DNA of 64,000 nt from Steromphala cineraria (Eukaryota > Mollusca > Gastropoda > Trochida > Trochidae): the NCBI GenBank assembly GCA_916613615.1, contig OU744725.1:52323575-52387574 (forward strand), given 5' to 3'. Positions 46,918 through 56,456 of this stretch are shown piece by piece. A model generated the notes under the pieces. That model searched no databases. It worked only from the letters and a program-made list of their open reading frames with translations, and was not told the DNA's origin. Numbering within the stretch: position 1 is the stretch's first letter; the number at the start of each line of letters is the position of its first letter. A program made the translations under genes and the position numbers.

Positions 46918-47307
46918 TATATTTGGGTACTTTTTGTGGAAACGAAAGTCAAGGGGACATTCCAGTTCATGCATATGCTGTTATTATTGAGGATTATAAC
47001 ACAGCTCATTTTAAACATGCTAGTCAGTGAAGCAGTTTTGTTGATTTATATTTGACAACATTGGAAAGAACGCACACTCGGCAAATAAACAATAACGTGA
47101 AGTGAAGTCAATCATCGGCGCTACGAGTGTGAATAATCTAGCTGCAGCTTAACATGGCACTGTTGTCACGTCTTATCATTAATCATTTGTAAATGTGTGC
47201 ATATTCTATCAAAACGATCATTTTAAATAAAAAGTAAACTTGAAAAAATCACAGATCGTGATATTTTCCAGATAAACATGATCGAGGACCGAAATTTGAT
47301 AGGACTC

Positions 47308-47672
47308 TTAAAGGGGCAGTAGCACGTTTTTTGATAATTTTATATTTTAAAATTTTCACTGATATTTGTATGTTAGTGCTGAATGTATTACTTTGATAGT
47401 GTCTTAAATCTCATTACACAAGCCAATTAGCCATAGTCAGAGGACAAAATATGAAGATTCGCATAAAATCCATTGGCGGCCATTTTTGTGTGAACACCTT
47501 TAATTCACTTTCTGTAAGAAAAAGAAATCGCACGGCTAAAGTTTACGATATATTTTTGAATTATTACTGCTCCATGTAGTTTAAATACATTGTCTTTCAA
47601 TTGGAACCGTTTATTTTCATTTTCCTGACATCACCTTATATACCCCATAAAAACGTGCTACTGCCCCTTTAA
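47308..47672 (+). mobile_element. TTAA-bounded MITE, family A, copy 5
   Basis: TTAA at 47308-47311 and 47669-47672 with ends AGGGGCAGTAGCACGTTTTT and AAAACGTGCTACTGCCCCT. Same orientation as copy 1 and one of the best-preserved copies. Confidence 0.82.
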
Positions 47673-48486
47673 AGACTCATATCATGTTTCATTACTTATT
47701 CATCTATAGCCCAATTTAATTTACTATTCCATTTGTCTGTTCCACCGTAAAAACCTAAAAACTGGTAAGGGTTGGAAAAACTGTGTAGTTGATTCTTGAA
47801 AAAAAGAACAAAATCATAATAGTGACGTCATTATCATGGATAATAGTTCAACTAACTTTACGACGAAAACAAACTCAAATTAATGGCAATAGTTTCTTTT
47901 TATACTTTTAGTGAACAAATTAAATCTTAAAAGTGAAATGATAAATGCATATTTTATCCAATAATTATATATGAAGAGTGTACTCTTGTTTCCTTGGTTT
48001 TATGTGCACTAAGAACGTGTACAGTGCATGGATTCAGTGTACAATTAGTTGTCTCCTATAATTATAAATGATGATTCCAAATTGTCAGTTATCATTAATG
48101 ATATAAATTCCATGTCTTGGTTTACGCTGGCAAGGAATGCAGATGCTTTTCTTAATATCATAGACACGGATTATCATGAAAAAATGTTCAAGATAAACGG
48201 TAAGCTGAACTGCAACAACTGATTTTAATATCTTTAAAAGAATGTTTTTTAATACTTTCAAAGAGATATTTCTTTGGCACATGGTGATAAGTCAATAATA
48301 TAATGAGTCCGTAATTGATATTTCTGGAGGAAAACAAGAACACGGCTCTGTTTTTATTCGTGATAGATAATTAAAACACACTTCTTTGAGATGATTGCGA
48401 CGCAGGAATGAAACTTGAGGAACGGCTCCTGTTCGTTAAAGAAGGGTGTTGGTTCCATCAAACACGTCATTGATCTTCTAGGGTGG
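47673..48486. other. Upstream region of the first GPCR gene, no gene seen
   Basis: AT-rich DNA without recognisable coding exons. A CRE palindrome (TGACGTCA, 47823-47830) is the only motif noted before the TATA box. Confidence 0.4.
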
Positions 48487-48494
48487 TATATATA
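48487..48494 (+). promoter_or_regulatory. TATA box of GPCR gene 1
   Basis: TATATATA lies 44-51 bases before the ATG at 48538, so transcription would start only about 20 bases before the start codon. The second GPCR has a TATAAAGG at a very similar distance (54597-54604; ATG at 54651). Confidence 0.55.
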
Positions 48495-48537
48495 CTAGTA
48501 AATCTCTAATGAACCAAATCACCCCGTGACAACGAAC

Positions 48538-49827
48538 ATGAAGTATTGTATAGTTCTCCTGTTCTGTGCCAGTCTCTGTTTGGCCGAAGAAGGAAAAGCG
48601 AATGTGTCTTCACCCCTTAACACAACATCACCCAATTGCGAACAAGATGGCGGCTGTCAAACTCCAACCCTGACACCAAAAGCGGACGTCCCTTGCACAG
48701 CCATCTTGGAAGGGGATGACAACAGTACAGTCGTCTGTGCAGTGGCTACGCCGTCTTCTGTTGCTGTTGCCCCACCCTGGACCAAAGGACGATTGAACGA
48801 GGAACAATATAATTTCGCAAATAGGATATGCACTTATATATTCTCTGTCCTAATCGTGAGCGCCGTGACCCTCAACGTCTTCAATATCATTGTCTACAGA
48901 GACCCTTCCATGAGAAGCCCCACCAGCACGTATCTTGTCGCACTCAGCGCTAATGAACTCTGCGTCGCGCTCTTCTCTTTGGTGAGAGCTATCCTCAAGT
49001 CCATATATGGGGACAATGCGGTGCGGAGTCGCGGCTATCTCTGGTTCATCATGTATCTCAACAACCCCTATAAGGCAAGTCTCCGTCGTCTCATGTACTG
49101 CATCAGTGTCTTAGTCTCAACTGAGAGGCTTCTTGCCGTCGCCTTCCCGCTCAAAGCAAGGAACTTTCGTCTCATAAAGTCTCCAATCATCTTCATAGTG
49201 TCCGTCACTGTCATATGCCTTGCATGCCATACACCGGCCGCCTTCAAATACGATGTGGTTCCGAAGCCAAACTCTACAGAGTACATCTTATCACCGATGG
49301 CCTTCTACAAAATGACGGGAGACTTTCTCATCTATCTAAGCCTTGCGAATAAGATTATCTATACCTACACTCTTCTTATTATTGGAATCACTGTCAACAT
49401 CTGCGTGCTGGTCGCTCTGAACATTCACAGCAAGAACCGGAAGTTGATGAACACCACAGTGGACGAGCAAAAGACAGCACAGCGAGAGAGGCAGACCACA
49501 ATCGCCATCTTGACATCGAGCTTCCTGTTCACGGCACTGGCGTTACCCCTGGCAACAGACTCGGTTGTGTCGTCCTTCCTGCCTGATTACAACTTGTACA
49601 AGCGTGAACATTACGTTGTATTGCTCATGAAGGAGGTCAATGAGGTGATGATCCAGCTCAGTCTCTCCACAGACTTCATCTTCTACATGTGGCTCAGCAA
49701 GGCCTACAGACGTACCTTCTTCAAGCGACTCCCCTTCATGGCTGTCATCTGCAGACGGAAGAAAGAGAAGAAAATGGACGTCCCCGTTACGAAGATGTTC
49801 AGTGTGACAGACTCCAACGATGACTAA
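48538..49827 (+). CDS. Intronless class-A-like peptide-type GPCR, paralog 1
   Basis: A single-exon frame of 429 aa, started at ATG 48538 because it opens a signal peptide (MKYCIVLLFCASLCLAE). The ectodomain (about 18-95) has N-glycosylation sites and four Cys. Seven hydrophobic helices follow at roughly 97-122, 128-150, 175-198, 213-232, 272-296, 318-341 and 368-390. The layout matches rhodopsin-class receptors, but key residues differ. TM2 has NEL where Asp is usual. The DRY motif is ERL (196-198, in STERLLAVAFPL). TM6 lacks CWxP. NPxxY is DFIFY (379-383). No Cys is seen at the top of TM3 or in the second extracellular loop. The ligand is unknown. It is a paralog of the gene at 54651, sharing long stretches such as RRLMYC.(S/T)VLVSTER. 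Confidence 0.88.
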   Translation: MKYCIVLLFCASLCLAEEGKANVSSPLNTTSPNCEQDGGCQTPTLTPKADVPCTAILEGDDNSTVVCAVATPSSVAVAPPWTKGRLNEEQYNFANRICTYIFSVLIVSAVTLNVFNIIVYRDPSMRSPTSTYLVALSANELCVALFSLVRAILKSIYGDNAVRSRGYLWFIMYLNNPYKASLRRLMYCISVLVSTERLLAVAFPLKARNFRLIKSPIIFIVSVTVICLACHTPAAFKYDVVPKPNSTEYILSPMAFYKMTGDFLIYLSLANKIIYTYTLLIIGITVNICVLVALNIHSKNRKLMNTTVDEQKTAQRERQTTIAILTSSFLFTALALPLATDSVVSSFLPDYNLYKREHYVVLLMKEVNEVMIQLSLSTDFIFYMWLSKAYRRTFFKRLPFMAVICRRKKEKKMDVPVTKMFSVTDSNDD

Positions 49828-49841
49828 TTGGAAGAAACGAG

Positions 49842-50153
49842 TACCGTATTTCCTCGAATAGACGCCCCGGCGTCAATTTTTTCAGACCCCCTTTACCCCC
49901 GGCGTGTATTCGAGACCCGGCGTCTATTCGAGGCCGGCGTCTATTTATTTTTTAGTAGGAAACACATATTATAGATGGTGTAAAGGGGGAATACTTTATT
50001 TAAATTCAACTACGGGAGCATTAATTAATCAACTTATCACCCGCCGTTTATTCGAGACCCGGCGTGTATTTACTTAAAACAGCCATAACCCCAGCCTCAA
50101 TTCGAGACCCGGCGTTTATTCGAGGCCAGGCATCTATTCGAGGAATTACGGTA
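49842..50153. mobile_element. TIR element in the 3' UTR of GPCR gene 1
   Basis: Starts TACCGTATTTCCTCGAATAG 15 bases after the stop codon and ends with the inverse CTATTCGAGGAATTACGGTA. The interior repeats CCGGCGT(G/C/T)TATTCGAG many times. The first downstream AATAAA is at 50173, so the element would be transcribed in the receptor mRNA. Confidence 0.7.
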
Positions 50154-50172
50154 TTTACCGAAGTCCTGTTAC

Positions 50173-50178
50173 AATAAA
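50173..50178 (+). terminator. Poly(A) signal AATAAA
   Basis: First AATAAA after GPCR gene 1, just beyond the TIR element. A second AATAAA lies near 50317. Confidence 0.5.
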
Positions 50179-51716
50179 TATTGTGAATGAACATGTTTTC
50201 GATTCCTGGACGATGATGTTTTCTGAACGTTAAGTGTATTTGATTGAACTAAATTATCTTTTTTGGTATATTTTAGGATAATTGTTATGTTTTGACACGG
50301 TACTTGAATTCAAATAAATAACACTGTGTTGACATTGTATCTCATTACTCATTTACGGATTCAAACTTGTTTTAAAGGTTGAATAGATGTGAAATTGATA
50401 ACACGCGATAACGAGATCATTGGTATAAACACTATTTATTTACCTACAGTTCATTGTTTTGATTCTTCCAGTTTCAAAAAATTGATCTTAAACTACTGAA
50501 TAGATATACTTAAAATAATTTGGTTATACTTCATGAACATTTGTCTCATTAATAACTAATACGAGTATTGTTGACTGTTTTATTATGATTTCAGTATCAA
50601 ATGTTCCAATAAGTGTAATGCAAAAGATATCTCTTTGATTTACTTCAGTAAGACCTCATGATGTTTCAGTGCAGAACTCTCCTCTGTTTTACAGAATGCT
50701 GAGGTTTGAATCGCAGTCAAACGTTGATAGAATAGAGTCTTATTTCCCGCGGTTTATCTTTGGGTCGATTCCAGCACTCCTGTAGCCGATGTAGGAATGA
50801 CTTTCATAAATTTAAAGATATAAGATAAAGATATCATTAATTTCGATTCGCTATGCTTCAAGTTTATTCATTTTCTTTCATCATCGTAAAGAAAACGGAA
50901 CGCTGGCTTTAAATGGACATGCAGCCAACTTATAAACTTTGCACGTTGTTACCAACTTGTTTCCCGAGGACTCCTTATTCTCTTAAGGAAAACAGATTTA
51001 AGTAAATGGAAAAAACAAGATAACTTAGACAAAGTAGCCAAATGATTTGTGCATTTACAGACAAGACTCGTTCTCACGTGAGGATTTACAGTTACAACTT
51101 TTTCTATCAATCTTTAGTTGCTACGTAATACTGTATACAGTCTAAAATGTCCTTTTGATTAGACAATACGATACGTATTTTTATCTTCTCCTCCAGCATC
51201 TTTGTATCAGGTCGTGACGTAGACAAATGGTCATTAATGTCTATATATGGTATGCAGTCCTTTTGATCGGATGTTCTTTGAAATAAATGAGTCAGACCCA
51301 CTATCATCCCTAATTAAAAGATCTCTGGTTTATCAATAATCACTTTTATGGGATATAGTACCAGTTATTACTTATTATTGAGCTACGTTGATATCATTGC
51401 TAAAAGATGCGTATAATTTCTACCAGTCTTATTGATACAAACTGATCGATGGTAATTTTTCATTCAGATACGTTGGTTGAAGACACCAACCTTGATAAAT
51501 GTGCGTCAATCCTAGTGGTAGAGATAATACATTACACATTACTTTTGCTTACCATACTGTTAGAACAACTCGTTAACAATAACCAATCTTGTTGGCTCAC
51601 GTTTTGGCACATATTTTAATAACATTTCCTTCTCTCATATATCAAAATAGAATAAACCATTTCTGTCCGTCAGTAACTAGTCATGTAATGTATTGTAACC
51701 AGATATAATATAAATC
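50179..51716. other. Intergenic DNA between the GPCR genes, no gene seen
   Basis: AT-rich sequence without recognisable exons, RNA genes or intact elements. Confidence 0.4.
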
Positions 51717-51920
51717 TTGGTAAAAATCGATGGAAAAGGATGCCAAAAAGTCGACATATTATATGTTATGTTTACACCCACTTCTTATACGCCACGTGGT
51801 GTGGTTATCAATGGTGGAATCCTGGATAACCAACCAATGAGTTGGTTATCAGATAATCCCCATGGTTTGGTTATCAGAGAGCAAACATGGACGACAGTAC
51901 GTGAACAGTTGCCTCGTTCA

Positions 51921-52032
51921 GATACGGCAGGTCTTCAGACCTTGCCGTATCGTCCCTCGGAAAAACATCCCCCTAGATGTGTAACACATCTCGGAAGGAT
52001 TGCACTAAGCAGGGAAGTATAACATCCCTGCT
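51921..52032. repeat. Three consecutive short hairpins
   Basis: GATACGGCAGGTCT/AGACCTTGCCGTATC at 51921-51951, AGATGTGT/ACACATCT at 51975-51991 and AGCAGGGA/TCCCTGCT at 52008-52032. An overlapping plus-strand open frame (about 51717-52022) has no recognisable protein features. I treat the whole as part of a repeat or structured non-coding element. Confidence 0.5.
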
Positions 52033-52919
52033 CAAAGTAAACGCAAAAGGTTTATTTTATTATTGTCAATTGTCGCCCAAAAAAAATTACTAATTGCAAG
52101 GTCCAATTCACAAAATTGTAAGGACCACCATTTGAAAGAACTAATACGATGCAACGCTTTAAATTAATCCTGTGAAATTGAATACCTTGAAACACCGATA
52201 CAATTTTGTTTGAAGCAGGACACAGCTCCAAGTTCCCCATCTCTTTGAAACCATGTGCTTTCGCTGGTTTTCAACGTGCAGTTCATGAATTCCGTGCATC
52301 TCAAGGTGAAATGAACAACATCCGCGCAGCCAATGCAATTATTAAACTAAATGTCGGCTTAATTTAGGAATGTCTTGAAACATTATTTGTATCAAACAGA
52401 TTTTCTGTTTTGACAAATTGTTTTTGAAATATTTCATTTTAATTCAAGTTGAAGATGTAAGTTTTTTTAAAAACTTACTCAGTCAGTAAGTAAAAGGTAC
52501 TACAGTTAAGAACTTCTGACAACCAAGTCAGGACACTCTTAATCTGCCCGTGAAATGCGTGTTTTTCGAGTTTGGAAACGATAATGAACTTATTTTACCG
52601 GTAGTCTTCGCAATGAACGCAATGTTACCTTTACCAAATTTGCAAAACCAAATTTGAAGAATATTATCTTACCAATTTTCATTCCCTGAGAATTCTTATG
52701 AGGAGAACTGGGGGAAAGCTTTAAATCCATGACGCTGAGAAAAGCTGTTCAACTATAAATAACAAAGTATGAGACGAGACATGTTTTACATGTACAATAG
52801 AAATGTGGATAGTAAGCATTATATATGCTATCTAACGTTACAACGTGACGTCATTGTTCTTATTAGGATATTTTTCATTAAGAAAGATCTCTTCAAAATG
52901 TCGCGACGGCCAGTACAGA

Positions 52920-53180
52920 CACAGGCCCCCGGGTCATTGAGCAATCATCCCTTTTAAACTTTAAAAGCATAAAAAAATATTTAAAAAATAATTGAGATGA
53001 CCCCCAGATTTGACAGCCTTCGTAGATACATAATAGCCCAGATTTGACAGCCTTCGTAGATACATAATAGTTAATATTATGTATCTACGAAGGCTGTCAA
53101 ATCTGGGGGTCATCTCAATTATTAATTTTTTTTTTTTAAAGTTTAAAAGGGATGATTGCTCAATGACCCGGGGGCCTGTG
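52920..53180. mobile_element. Palindromic MITE with perfect 8-bp target duplication
   Basis: A 261-bp element starting CACAGGCCCCCGGGTCATTG and ending CAATGACCCGGGGGCCTGTG, with arms complementary over most of their length. AGTACAGA flanks it at 52912-52919 and 53181-53188, the 8-bp duplication typical of hAT elements. The left arm contains an extra partial direct duplication of CAGATTTGACAGCCTTCG. Confidence 0.85.
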
Positions 53181-53188
53181 AGTACAGA

Positions 53189-54093
53189 GCCTTTGCATGA
53201 GTTATAAGTAAGGTATTAAATATTCCGGTCACTGTCCTAGGAAATGGACGCACAGAGAAAAAGAACAGTCCCCAATGAACACCATAAGCCTCAAACTGTA
53301 AAAGCGTATCAAATCGGGGTTGATGACAATCATTGTACGTAAAAAAAATATATCCTTATTTTTCACCCAATGAAGAAGACATTATCTACGCCACACTATT
53401 TCACTGACTAACGCATTTTTTTAGGCTTAGATGGTTCTCTAAGGTGATAACTTGCAACCTCGATTCAAGTCAATTTCTGAAAGACTATCAGTTTCAGTTT
53501 CAGTGGGATAAAAGTAAAAGAAAAGCTACAAGACTTCAGTTTGCCAGCGATTTGGACAACGGTGATTAATACCTTGCTAGGTCGTTGGAAAATCGCATCA
53601 ATTGCTGTTATTGTGCTTAATTGGAACCAAGCTATTTTACCAATATTTCTAATAATGCACTTCAGCTAAGAATACATCGCATGAAATATGATACAGTTTC
53701 ATTTAAATGAAGTGTCAGGAAGAGGAAAAACACTGAAAGGGTCCTCTGCAGTCATCAAGTAGTTAAAGTAGTTTTGTTAAGGCTATTGAGAAACTTCAGC
53801 AGAATTCGGACAATGAACCATCCATTGTCCATGTCTAAAATAATAATTCTTGAACTTTTTGCGGGTTGTCTATCCTCTGACGCTAAATTTCAAAATCTAG
53901 GATGATTAAATAGATAGAGACGGTCATTTCACTTCAGTTAAAAATATTCATTAACCTAGATCCAACTTTCGATTTAATCATAATTATGCCATAAAGACTC
54001 TTTAAGAAAAATCAGTACACTCATGTCTTTAGTGCAAAGGAATGAAAATGACTGTTTTTTAAAAAGATTCATCGGATCACTTAGAAAGATTCT
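53189..54093. other. Intergenic DNA, no gene seen
   Basis: No exon, RNA gene or intact element recognised upstream of GPCR gene 2. Confidence 0.4.
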
Positions 54094-54232
54094 GCACACA
54101 TGCATGCAATAAAGAAGTTGAACAGCCTTCCGGGTCTAGCCCTCAATTTCTATCACCGTTAACAAGTATCTGTGCCAAACGTCGCACGCATGCAATAAAG
54201 AAGTTGAACAGCCTCACGGGCCTACTCTCAAT
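54094..54232 (+). repeat. Short direct duplication, 85-base spacing
   Basis: CATGCAATAAAGAAGTTGAA followed by CAGCCT(T/C) begins at 54104 and again at 54189, each preceded by CGCAC or GCACA. It lies about 420 bases upstream of GPCR gene 2. Confidence 0.6.
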
Positions 54233-54596
54233 TAAGTTCATAAAATGGCAAAAAACACTTTACCTTACCTTATCCTTATGGACAGTTGAAAGTACAAGAA
54301 GTTTAAGTCCCTTACTTTTGTGTGCAATCGATCACATCGTCATAACATCCAATCGAAGTGATCGTGTATTCGTAAATTGCTGCACTGGCAGCCTTATCAT
54401 TAGCGCTTGACACGTGATATTTCCCAATCCCATGTTCACGAATCGAAATCCTAAGATTCTGTCACATAATCACAGGGTTCTAAACCCTATTATTACATCG
54501 ACAGAGATGATGTCATAGATAAAGTATGCATGAATTGTTAAAACAGGGAGGAGCATCTACCTATTCATATAGTTTATAATTACATTTTCTTAGGCA

Positions 54597-54604
54597 TATA
54601 AAGG
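54597..54604 (+). promoter_or_regulatory. TATA box of GPCR gene 2
   Basis: TATAAAGG lies 47-54 bases before the ATG, mirroring the arrangement at GPCR gene 1. Confidence 0.6.
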
Positions 54605-54650
54605 CAGGAAAGGAGTTTGGGTCATCAGGTGAGATCTCAGAAGAGTAGCA

Positions 54651-55979
54651 ATGGCCACATCCTGTCTACTGATCTCAGTGTTTGCCTTGATTGGTAACTT
54701 GAACGCCGACGGTGTTGATACGAACTCATCTCGGGTGAACTGTTCCAGCAACTTGGAGGTTTACCCTGATTGTCTGGCTGATATTGTCCAGAACGTAACT
54801 AATCCTGCAGACTGTGACTTCTACAATAACTCCCGTGAGTCAAATGCCTCTGATGAACTCTGTACAACGTCATCACCGCCTTCAGCGACATCACCAGTAG
54901 CGGCAGTTGTGCGTCTGATTGACCAGGGGATCTTGTCACGTGATCAGTACGTACTGGGGGAGATTGTGTGCATGTATTTCTTCTACCCCCTCGTGACGTC
55001 AGCGTTGATAGTCAACGTCATCAACATCGTTGTGTACTCTGACCGAACCATGAGGAGTCCAACCAGTATGTATTTAACAGCGCTTCATGTCTGTGAGATC
55101 GTCTTCGTTGTCCTTTCTCTCGTAAGACCTATCCTCAAGGCTTACTACGGAGTAGATGCAGTGAAGCGACAAGTATATCTCATATCGGTCATGTACAACT
55201 CTAACGTTGTTCTGGTGACAGTGCGTAGACTCATGTACTGTTTCACTGTCCTAGTATCAACTGAGAGATTTGTTGCAGTTGCCTTTCCACTGAAAGCAAG
55301 AAATTTCCGTTTGGCGAAGTCTCCGTTGATATTCATCATATCCTTCACAGTATTTTGTTTCCTCTGTCACCTGCCTGGAGCGTTTAAATACGACATTATA
55401 CAGAGGCCTAACTCTGAGGACTACACTATCAGAAGAACTACTCTCTACACCAATCACGGTGACATATTTTTGGGTATCCAGACTGCCAACAAGATCTTCT
55501 TCACTTATCTCGTCATTCTTCTAGGTCTTCTGATGAACCTCTTTGTGCTCATGGCTCTCAAACGGCACACCAAGAACAGAAGGAAGATGAACACGTCAGT
55601 TGATACAGAGAAAGCCGCGAAACGAGAGAGGCAGACGACAATCACGATCCTGACTTCAACGTTTGTCTTCACGGTCCTCGCTATTCCTCTGGCTACAGAC
55701 TCCCTGGTCCTGAACTTCACAGAGGAATACAACTTGTACAGACGTGAACACTATATGAATCTTCTTATGAAGGACGTCAACAGCGTGCTCATCCTCTTCA
55801 GTCTCTCAACAGACTTCGTCTCCTACATGCTGCTCAGCACGGCCTACAGAAGAGCATTCTTTAGACGTATCCCCTTCATGGCTGTGCTGTGTCGATGGAC
55901 GATGAGTCCGGACGATTCGTCCATGGCGACTGAGACCAAAATGTCAGTCATCTCAGAGAGTGGCACCAACGCGGCTTGA
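54651..55979 (+). CDS. Intronless class-A-like peptide-type GPCR, paralog 2
   Basis: A single-exon frame of 442 aa. ATG 54651 opens a short signal peptide (MATSCLLISVFALIGNLNA). The ectodomain has several NxS/T sites and four Cys. Seven helices follow in the same places as in paralog 1. ERF (205-207, in STERFVAVAFPLKARNFR) replaces DRY. TM6 is TTITILTSTFVFTVLAIPLA without CWxP. TM7 has STDFVSY in place of NPxxY. As in paralog 1, no Cys is seen at the top of TM3 or in extracellular loop 2. The third intracellular loop is basic (KRHTKNRRKMN...AKRERQ). The two genes look like a tandem duplication that has diverged by about half of its residues. A ligand cannot be named. The tail is Ser/Thr-rich. 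Confidence 0.9.
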   Translation: MATSCLLISVFALIGNLNADGVDTNSSRVNCSSNLEVYPDCLADIVQNVTNPADCDFYNNSRESNASDELCTTSSPPSATSPVAAVVRLIDQGILSRDQYVLGEIVCMYFFYPLVTSALIVNVINIVVYSDRTMRSPTSMYLTALHVCEIVFVVLSLVRPILKAYYGVDAVKRQVYLISVMYNSNVVLVTVRRLMYCFTVLVSTERFVAVAFPLKARNFRLAKSPLIFIISFTVFCFLCHLPGAFKYDIIQRPNSEDYTIRRTTLYTNHGDIFLGIQTANKIFFTYLVILLGLLMNLFVLMALKRHTKNRRKMNTSVDTEKAAKRERQTTITILTSTFVFTVLAIPLATDSLVLNFTEEYNLYRREHYMNLLMKDVNSVLILFSLSTDFVSYMLLSTAYRRAFFRRIPFMAVLCRWTMSPDDSSMATETKMSVISESGTNAA

Positions 55980-56456
55980 CGTCATTCTATGTTGTGATGC
56001 TTTTGTTCGTTCTGTTATGTCTTCATATCAGATACAGCAACTATGGGATTGGACTCATTCTCTTTAATTTTGAAGTTGTTATACTTCTCTCTTTTAAATC
56101 ACTTTGATTGATTTTAAAGACTACAGGACGCGTCATGTGCAGTAGACGGATATTTTATGTTCTCTAAAACGAAACGTTTTATGAAGTTTTGAGATGCAAT
56201 TGCTCGATGAAATGAACTCTTGGTAACTGAACAGCAAATTTAATGTTGATTTATCTTATTCTCCGTTTCTTGGGTTTTTAATTTACAAAGAGCTGAATGT
56301 CAAAATATGTTGGCAGTCTAGCTCAACAAAAGCAATAAAATCCTGCACAGATGCGAAGGTAATCATAATCATTGTTTGTGGTATTTGTTTAAATGTAAAA
56401 CTAAGGGTTTGTGATTAGTTGTGATGATATTGATACAGTAACAGGAATACGTTACC
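55980..56456. other. 3' flank of GPCR gene 2, with poly(A) signal
   Basis: The first AATAAA after the stop is at 56334-56339 (GCAATAAAATCC). Otherwise the sequence is AT-rich, and the 3' end of a minus-strand LINE begins near 56457. Confidence 0.5.

Noticed and set aside
48526..48537. Upstream GTG start for GPCR gene 1
   Set aside because: Eukaryotic initiation at the ATG 12 bases downstream gives a proper signal peptide. The extra codons weaken it.
51717..52022. 101-codon plus-strand open frame as a gene
   Set aside because: It overlaps the three-hairpin structure, has repeated GGTTATC motifs, and has no domain, partner exon or upstream promoter.
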